DNA of 64,000 nucleotides from Branchiostoma floridae (taxonomy: Eukaryota; Chordata; Leptocardii; Amphioxiformes; Branchiostomatidae). The position numbers and the translations under genes are program-made. Numbering within the stretch: the first letter of the stretch is position 1; the number at the start of each line of letters is the position of its first letter. Location of the stretch: contig NC_049997.1 in assembly GCF_000003815.2 (NCBI RefSeq), forward strand, positions 2,220,484 through 2,284,483, read 5' to 3'. The notes under the pieces were generated by a model, which had not been told where the DNA came from, made no database searches, and worked only from the letters and a program-made list of their open reading frames with translations. This document shows positions 57,475 to 64,000 of this stretch, piece by piece.

Positions 57475-58410
57475 TTGGCCGAAGTTTGGTCATTAAAGAC
57501 TTCAAACTGCTGCCAAACACCGGTCTCCGACTCCCTATCTGTCTCCCTTAATCTGAGAGGTGTAATTATGGTAGAATGGCGCCCCCAGGCGTTATTGTGG
57601 GGAATTGCACCGACGTTTCCCAGACTGCACTGCGGCTCCGGGGCCTGGGAGAGAACTTGCACGGCAAAATCTCACCTCCACCCGCCCAAGCTGGCAACAC
57701 ATTGAACTCTAGGACAGTTATCATAATCTCACCTTCACATGAGGCTCAAGCATGTTATTGTTTCGAAGACATTATTAATCGCAGTAACCCAGGCATATGG
57801 CTCACCCTGTATCTAAGCAAGTCATTAGTATATAGCACTTTATTGTTAGGTCTCTTGTTACGGCCTGTAATATTGTATAACCAGGGGTAACCATTTTACA
57901 TGGTTCACCCTCTATGCAGATAGGCATTAATAATAATATAGAGCAAACCTCTTGTTAGTTATCTTGTTATAGCTCTTATTGTTAGGTCTCTTGTTACCGC
58001 CTGTAAGATTGTATACACAGCAGTAATCGTTTACATGGTTCACCTATTTCAAGATAGTCGTCAGTATAGAGCAAAATTCTTGTTAGGCATCGTGTTATAG
58101 CTCTAAGCTATTCTAATTAGAAGTAACACCCTTCATATGGTTCCCTTTGTATCTAGGATAGCCAGCAGTATACAGCAGCATTGCTTATCAGGCTAGTCCA
58201 TATTGTAGTTTAGAAGGCACATCTGGTGGCCTACAGGATATGTTAGATTAGGTCGTTAATAGTTTAGTCTCTTATTTTTGAAGTTTTGCTGACAGCTCGT
58301 TTCAGTTTTAGCTGTTGGCCGAAGTTTGGTCATTAAAGACTTCAAACTGCTGCCAAACACCGGTCTCCGACTCCCTACCTGTCTCCCTTAATCTGAGAGG
58401 TGTAATTATG

Positions 58411-59333
58411 ATGGACAACCTTTTGTTTGCCACATTGAACTCGTTTTAGATCTATCATAGCCGCCGGGTGAGAAAGGTGTATAAAGTGTCATAGACACAG
58501 TGGATAACAATCCACTGACCCTACGGCCTCAAATGGGCTATGGCACTACCTCCCTTTTTTGTTACAATACGTGAAAACATGCCAGGAATTCTAAGAACAT
58601 ACTTTAATAGAATACAAAAAATCCTGTATAGTTTTCGCTACAGGATTTGCATAGTTTGTATTTACATAGTTGGAATACGTAAAGTTATGAAGGCAAGTTT
58701 AAATCATCAAAGGAGAGACAATCCTTACCTTAATACATAGGGAACTTTTCATAAAGAAAGATTTAGACTTCACTCTGAAAGCTTCTTAATAAAGTAAACA
58801 ACAACGACAGTAAATGTAATATGCCCGTTTAATCATTGTCAGTGAAATACCTATAACATATTGTGAGAGAGTTGCGAGGTGATATCTTTTCGCCTCCCCC
58901 AAAAGATCTAAGTAAACATAACAAGATAATGATGTCAATAACAAGAGATATTATAAACATACCCAGCCTACTGTATAACTTTAGACTATAACGTTGTCAC
59001 CTTTAACACTTTGTATGTATTCATTCTAAAACTATTAACAGGAAATCGCCCGGTGTAACTGAGGAAAAGTAGTGCATCCTATCTGCAACGTTTGACCGTT
59101 TCCAAGTAACATATCTAGCTGCTTGAGTAACTGCTACTTGACACTATTAGCACTGTTGCAGTTTAGTAAAAGGGAACTTTGGTCAAGTTAAGAGTAAAAG
59201 CCTAGTTGGGGTTAATTGGCCTAGGAGTGATCTGGTAGGCTGGGGTTAGACTGCAAAAAAGACTTAAATACTAAAGCCACTTATTTGTCCTTATTCAACT
59301 AACACGCGTCTGCTTGGAGACTACGGAGCGCCC
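58411..59333. other. Intergenic between retroelement and gene B
   Basis: 58445-58480 is the inverted partner of 55227-55261. Otherwise no recognised feature. It is the 3' side of gene B, but no clear poly(A) signal was identified. Confidence 0.45.
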
Positions 59334-62300
59334 TCAGATCCAGTGGCAGCCCCCCTCCCCCTCTCTCTCCAAGGCGGCCTCCAGGATGGTCTGTAACACC
59401 TCCCCTGCCACGGTGTCCTCCCCCACCTCCCGGATCAGCATCCCCAGGGCCCCGGGCGGGATGTCGGGGTCTCCGTCCCGGAGCTCCAGGTGACGCCACA
59501 GGATACGGCGTACAGCGGACCTGCGGGAGCAGACAGGTTGAAAAATTTATAAAATGGCTACTTAGTTTTACATGTCGATCATGTTCAGCCAGACATGTAT
59601 GCCTCTTTAACAAGGGGCAGCTAGTTTCAAATATATAACATATTGTCCCACAATATCACAGTATAGAATAAAGTACAGGCGTGGCGAACAATGACATTTA
59701 AAAAAAAGGAGTACGAGCTAATCAAACACACTGTCTATGGAATTGGGTCGAATCTGTTATGGAAACCTCCTAAATTTTCCTTTTCAATTTCCTTTGTAAT
59801 ACTTACCAGTCAATATTTTCTCCAGTCTGTTTCTCAGCTTCACTCTCGGTGTCTGAATCAGCATTTCCTTGTTCAACTCCCTAAAGCGATAAACATATAA
59901 ATCAGTGTATTCTGCATTTATGATTTATACAATTTGATTGCAAATTATTTTTTTTAATTTCACGCTCATATTGTGCAATTCTATATATTGCACAGAAATT
60001 AAGAAGCTAGATAGATGCGTATCCTCAAAGTAATCAGCAACATGTCTGAATGTCATTTGACTTTTCTTGAAGATAACAAGGTGTTTTCTCATAACAAAAT
60101 TGAATAAATGAGGATAATTCACAAACGATACCTGAAGCTCCTGTATCAGTGACTCTATTGCCTTCTCAATCTCTTCAGCTTCTGTAAAATGTTAAGTAAA
60201 GCACATTTCATTCCTACATGTGTCTGAGGGACATCAAAACGTAAGTAAAGTTAGTACAAACTGGTTTGTAAAAAGAACTCTCCTACATACTATATTCTAT
60301 CAACGTGATGAAATTATTTTCGGGCTGCTGGTGTCATAACGTTATATCTATTTCACGGTAGACGACTGTAAATTGATCGTCTGCGTTTTCGTACGAAATT
60401 GAAAAGCATTTGGCATCCATATGTTCTATGAGGGTAGAAAGCTCATAGAAATCTTAGAGAAGGATACTAGTATACAGATAGAAATGGTTCACAGCCATAC
60501 TTCTTCACTGCTTCCAACAAAAGCTAAAAATTGAATCACATTGTGGCATTCTAGTATTTCTATGATGCAACATAAAACATATTGTAGTGCTGACATAACT
60601 TAACGTACTGAACCGTAACAGCCATAGACTTTCTTACCTTTAAGAGTGGGTACAGCCGGTGGATTCTCTGGGTCGCAAAACTGCAGCTGCACATGCGCAG
60701 TAGCCTGGATTCCCAGCTTACTGTGCGTTTGAGTCAGGCCCGTTATCACCTTCCCGTCATGCACCACGTTCTAGAGAAGATCGTAAAACGAGTTTTGAAA
60801 GTACCAATTTATCGACGATGTTGACAAAGTATAAATATATTACAAGTAATTTTGTGATAAGCATTTACATTTGCACGGATTGTGGGGAAGCAAAATAACA
60901 TAGCATCGTAGAGAACATATGTACATATATATTGTATGCAATCCGATACAGCAGTTGACAGGCATTATATCCAACATTGTTCTAAACATTCCTGGTGATG
61001 TCCTGCAACTTCAAATGAACTACATGTGTTCAGTTCCCCAACATGTAAGGCATAACCGCCACCTGTACACATTAACTGTTAATGTTCTATATAACGCTAG
61101 TCCACCTTTATCCGTTGGGTAACCTATATCCTTTGCATTTTTAAAACAGTGTATTTAGGCACATCAAGTCGAAGGGCGGTAGTTTTAAACTGCAATATCC
61201 TTAAAATATTGCAATTTGAAACTAACGTCTGTCAACGTGATATCCAGAAATACCCTGTTTTTAAAAGCAACGGATATAAGTTACCCAACGGATAAAGGTG
61301 AACTAGCGTTAACGTCATGTTCTATTTATAAGTTGTGTAATTTGTGACGCTACCATCCGGGCGTACACCCTGTGGAGCCTTCGCATGATGTCGCTCACGC
61401 TGTCGTTCTCCATGACAGTCATTTTCAGCTGGCTTGTTGGTACGGCGACTTGGATATCAAAGCCTAGGAACAACAGGTGTTGCAGTTTAAGAACAGATGA
61501 TCAGTGGAAACCCAAGAAGATGAAAAGTTACTGTCTCTCCCACAGAGAGAGGGGGGGAAGAGAGAGAGAAAGAGAGAAACGGAGACAGAGAGAGAGAGAG
61601 AGAGGAGCTAGTTATCTATACATATATAAGAGAGAGACACGGAGAGAAACGGGGGTTGCCAACTTTCTAGGAACACGGAAGAAAGGGCACTTTCCATTTG
61701 AATGTTCGCGCAAGGCATTCTGCAGGTGTGTCCAGTCCATACATATGGAGAATGTCATTATCTGTCATTAACCAATTAAAACATAGAAGGTGAAAATTTA
61801 CCTGCAGTAACAGGTGGTGCGTCTTCTACCTTGAACACCAATTTGTTTGGGTCTTCTGGTTCATCTTGTTCTTCGATCCATCGATTTTCTGTTTCATTCC
61901 ACCAACTTTTAACAGAAACAGCACGACGATCCATGTTGTCCCACAGCAGATCGAGGTCGTCAAGCCTTTGACGGACATCTGTCACCTTCTGGTCACCATG
62001 ATACACCACCTACGGGTCAGAGGTCAGTTGTGAAAAAAGCATAAGATATGCTGCCGCTTACTTCTTACGGTCTTTTACTTGCAACAACCAATTATCGACT
62101 TTCCTGCTTCAGTTGTATTCAGAATTCCATTGACTTAAGTCCTGAATCACTTCCATGTAAGATACGCCACGGCAGCAATTAGTAAAAGGTGCCAGGAAGT
62201 CGGTACCGTCCGCCATCTCTGTCGGGTGATGGTTGTTTTGCCCTCTTGTAGATATATTGCCTGTTTGATTTCTTTATGAAAGAACTCCTGTACATTGTCT

Positions 62301-63968
62301 TACATTGGGAGATTATAATTTTGTTTTCTTTTTTCTGATCCAAATATACTATCATGACTTACCAAGAGCGACATCACCTTCTCCGGTAGCGTGTCGATGC
62401 GCTCATCCTCCCCCACGCGCAGGGTCACTTGACAGGCTTCAAAGGTCAGCTCCAGTTCACATTTCCCCAACGAACGCCCTTGTAGGCAGAAAGTAAATGT
62501 TACTTTTATAACGTCATGCAGACAACGTCAATAAATCATGACACTGGCACTCTGTATCTGTATTCAAATCCTGCCACCTGGAATATTCTAGAAATAGACA
62601 GATAATGTGCTAAGGGAGTTGGCGGGCCGAGGAGTACAATATGCGACCTAGTCACCAGATAAAACGTGTTATTTGGACAATTTCTAGTATTTTCCAGCGG
62701 CCTGTGGGGCCTGGTAGAGGCCTAAATCTGCCCTACAAAGTGACAATGACATCTTCTAGTGGGTAGAAAACTTGTTATAAACAATACATGCTGCTGTACG
62801 AATACGACTGCAAGTCTTACCCCCATCTCATATGTGTTTGTAGTAATCATAGCACAATGCTAAACTTTCTTCCAATACACAAAAGTACACATGGATTAAA
62901 TTTTCACCAACCAATGTTGCCTTCTTCAGGATCAATACTGATCAATACCATCAGAATTGATCCAATCAATACCATTAGTATTAATCCTGAAGAAGGAAGA
63001 ACGTTTAGCATTGTTCTGTGACTGTAAGTCTTGTAGACTTTCAGGGTAGATACGTACCACCCTCAAGACTATTGAGCATTCCTCCACGAAAACCCTCTGT
63101 CAGTTCGATGACTGCGTTTGCCTTGATCCCGTACTCCCTGAACGTTCGGGCAGCACGAACTATGTCTCGCTCCTCTTCTTTAGTCTCAGCGTTGGTCCAG
63201 CTAATAAAGCCCTGATTACACAGCGTATAAAGAGACATATGTTATCATTTGATCAAAGTTGACCTAAGCTGGTCATCGATCGAACCCTCTGAAGGCTGCA
63301 GGCTGTGTTGCCTACCCCACTATACTTTTCATTTTCTCGGTGGGGCATGTTAGACTTGGTGCCGAAGAGCTGGTCAGTGAAGGCCCAGTGACAACACTCT
63401 TTACTCCACTTGCCCTGAAGAAGGTGACAGACGGTCACCGAAACGTCGGTGTGGGATAAACCATAGGTTGTGTAAAATATTCACTCTTTAATCCAGGTTA
63501 CACCCCAACGGATTTGTACAATGCATGGCCATTTGACCGGTTTTAGCCAATTAACTTAGCCAATGGATGAAGGGAATTATTTCGAATTGGTATTTCTGTT
63601 TTTGAAAGTTTTAAGATCATATACAGGAGGAAACTGTAACAGTTCCATGGCGTGGCAGTCCGAGGAAAAAAGCTGTTACTGATATTTGGCTCTGACAGAT
63701 CCGTCTGTTATGCTGTATCCCCTGTGCTGTGGCTATGTATTTCAATTCGTTTTAAACGCTTCATCAATTTTTACAAAATATGTGCTTTTAGACAGTTCAC
63801 GTGATATCAACAACCGGGTAAAAAAAAAACTTTTAAGAACTAAACCATAGACAAATTAAGTATTAGGTGGATAACCTACATCATCACATTCTCGGTCACC
63901 GAAGACTCGGACAATCGGATCATCTTCGGCCACGTAGTAGCAGTTCCCTTCGACGGTCACTTGGAACT
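59334..63968 (-). CDS. Gene B: paralogue of gene A, ubiquitin-like-module part (5' beyond window)
   Basis: Nine exons (minus) match gene A exons 6-14 in order and phase: 63968-63880, 63211-63058, 62478-62363, 62009-61802, 61463-61354, 60770-60638, 60181-60132, 59880-59807 and 59520-59334. Reading is open throughout, unlike gene A. Modules show 'ISWTNAETKEEERD', 'REYGIKANAVIEL', 'VVYHGDQKVTDVRQRLDDL', 'LKMTVMENDSVSDIMRRL' and 'NVVHDGKVITGLTQTHSKLG'. The last exon is nearly identical to A but ends GGCHWI instead of the longer GGTEGASGG tail. Exon 62363-62478 begins with new bases (GRSLG), so its acceptor region was remodelled. The gasdermin-like start must lie upstream of 64000 if conserved. 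Function is inferred only by paralogy with A. Confidence 0.7.
61093..61310. mobile_element. MITE, family copy 2, in a gene B intron
   Basis: Ends AACGCTAGTCCACCTTTATC and its complement; about 218 bp; similar throughout to 33288-33511. Between exons of gene B. No ORF. Confidence 0.75.
61539..61625. repeat. Purine-rich (GA)n tract
   Basis: About 85 bp of GAGA-type repeats in a gene B intron, at a different place from the TC tract in gene A. Confidence 0.85.
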
Positions 63969-64000
63969 CTGCAACACACATCAGATCCATGTATAAGTCT

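Larger units (their letters stand above)
55538..58410 (+). mobile_element. Non-autonomous Ngaro/DIRS-like retroelement with split direct repeats
   Basis: Repeat A is at 55538-55649 (A1) and 57563-57674 (A2), offset 2,025 bp. Repeat B is at 57475-57570 (B1) and 58315-58410 (B2), offset 840 bp. The order A1-ORF-B1-A2-B2 is the split-direct-repeat layout of Ngaro/PAT-type elements of the DIRS order, which use a tyrosine recombinase. The short core TAATTATG is the start of A and the end of B. Only a gag-like ORF is inside. No reverse transcriptase, RNase H or tyrosine recombinase was seen, so it must depend on other copies. Confidence 0.8.

Noticed and set aside
61385-61771. Plus-strand 128-residue frame with RERERE runs
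   Set aside because: It is antisense to a gene B exon and extends through the (GA)n tract.

Overview
The window looks like nuclear DNA from an intron-rich invertebrate deuterostome, most probably an amphioxus (Branchiostoma-like). This is inferred from many short exons with clean GT/AG borders and conserved phases, secreted C-type lectin/CUB/CCP mosaic proteins, a gasdermin-like gene, and a dense mix of LINE, DIRS/Ngaro-type and MITE elements. No species can be proved by eye. Exon models were built by hand from reading frame, splice-site and phase agreement.

Layout. (1) 0.57-6.6 kb, plus: exons of a CTLD-linker-CUB-CTLD protein whose 5' end lies outside the window. (2) 6.6-11.1 kb: AT-rich DNA with two L1-like retrotransposon fragments. 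(3) 11.1-16.75 kb, minus: a secreted lectin, signal peptide-neck-CTLD-CCP-CTLD-truncated CCP. Its two CTLD exons are near-identical copies 1,884 bp apart, and their Ca-site motif differs (EPN against EPS). (4) 16.8-21.1 kb: repeats and a LINE remnant. (5) 21.1-25.9 kb, minus: a three-exon, 603-residue two-pass membrane protein with an RRM/ORF1-like C-terminal tail and a 27-bp coding minisatellite. (6) 26-35 kb: repeat-rich DNA, including a 1.7-kb fold-back element, 160-bp tandem repeats and small palindromic MITEs.

(7) 35.2-45.4 kb, minus: a 14-exon gene, called gene A here. An N-terminal gasdermin-like region is followed by three two-exon modules that resemble ubiquitin-like (beta-grasp) folds, then an acidic helical C-terminus. 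One exon carries a net +1 frameshift relative to its paralogue. (8) 45.5-50 kb: a broken LINE inserted just upstream of gene A's ATG, a second LINE fragment and a MITE. (9) 50-59 kb: repeats, MITEs, and a non-autonomous Ngaro/DIRS-like retroelement (55.5-58.4 kb) with split direct repeats around a gag ORF. (10) 59.3-64 kb, minus: gene B, a tandem paralogue of the 3' half of gene A that runs off the window.

Genes 1 and 3 fit secreted or surface glycan recognition. Genes A/B fit an intracellular pore-forming effector joined to ubiquitin-like modules. Together they suggest an immune-type neighbourhood. That shared theme is inference.
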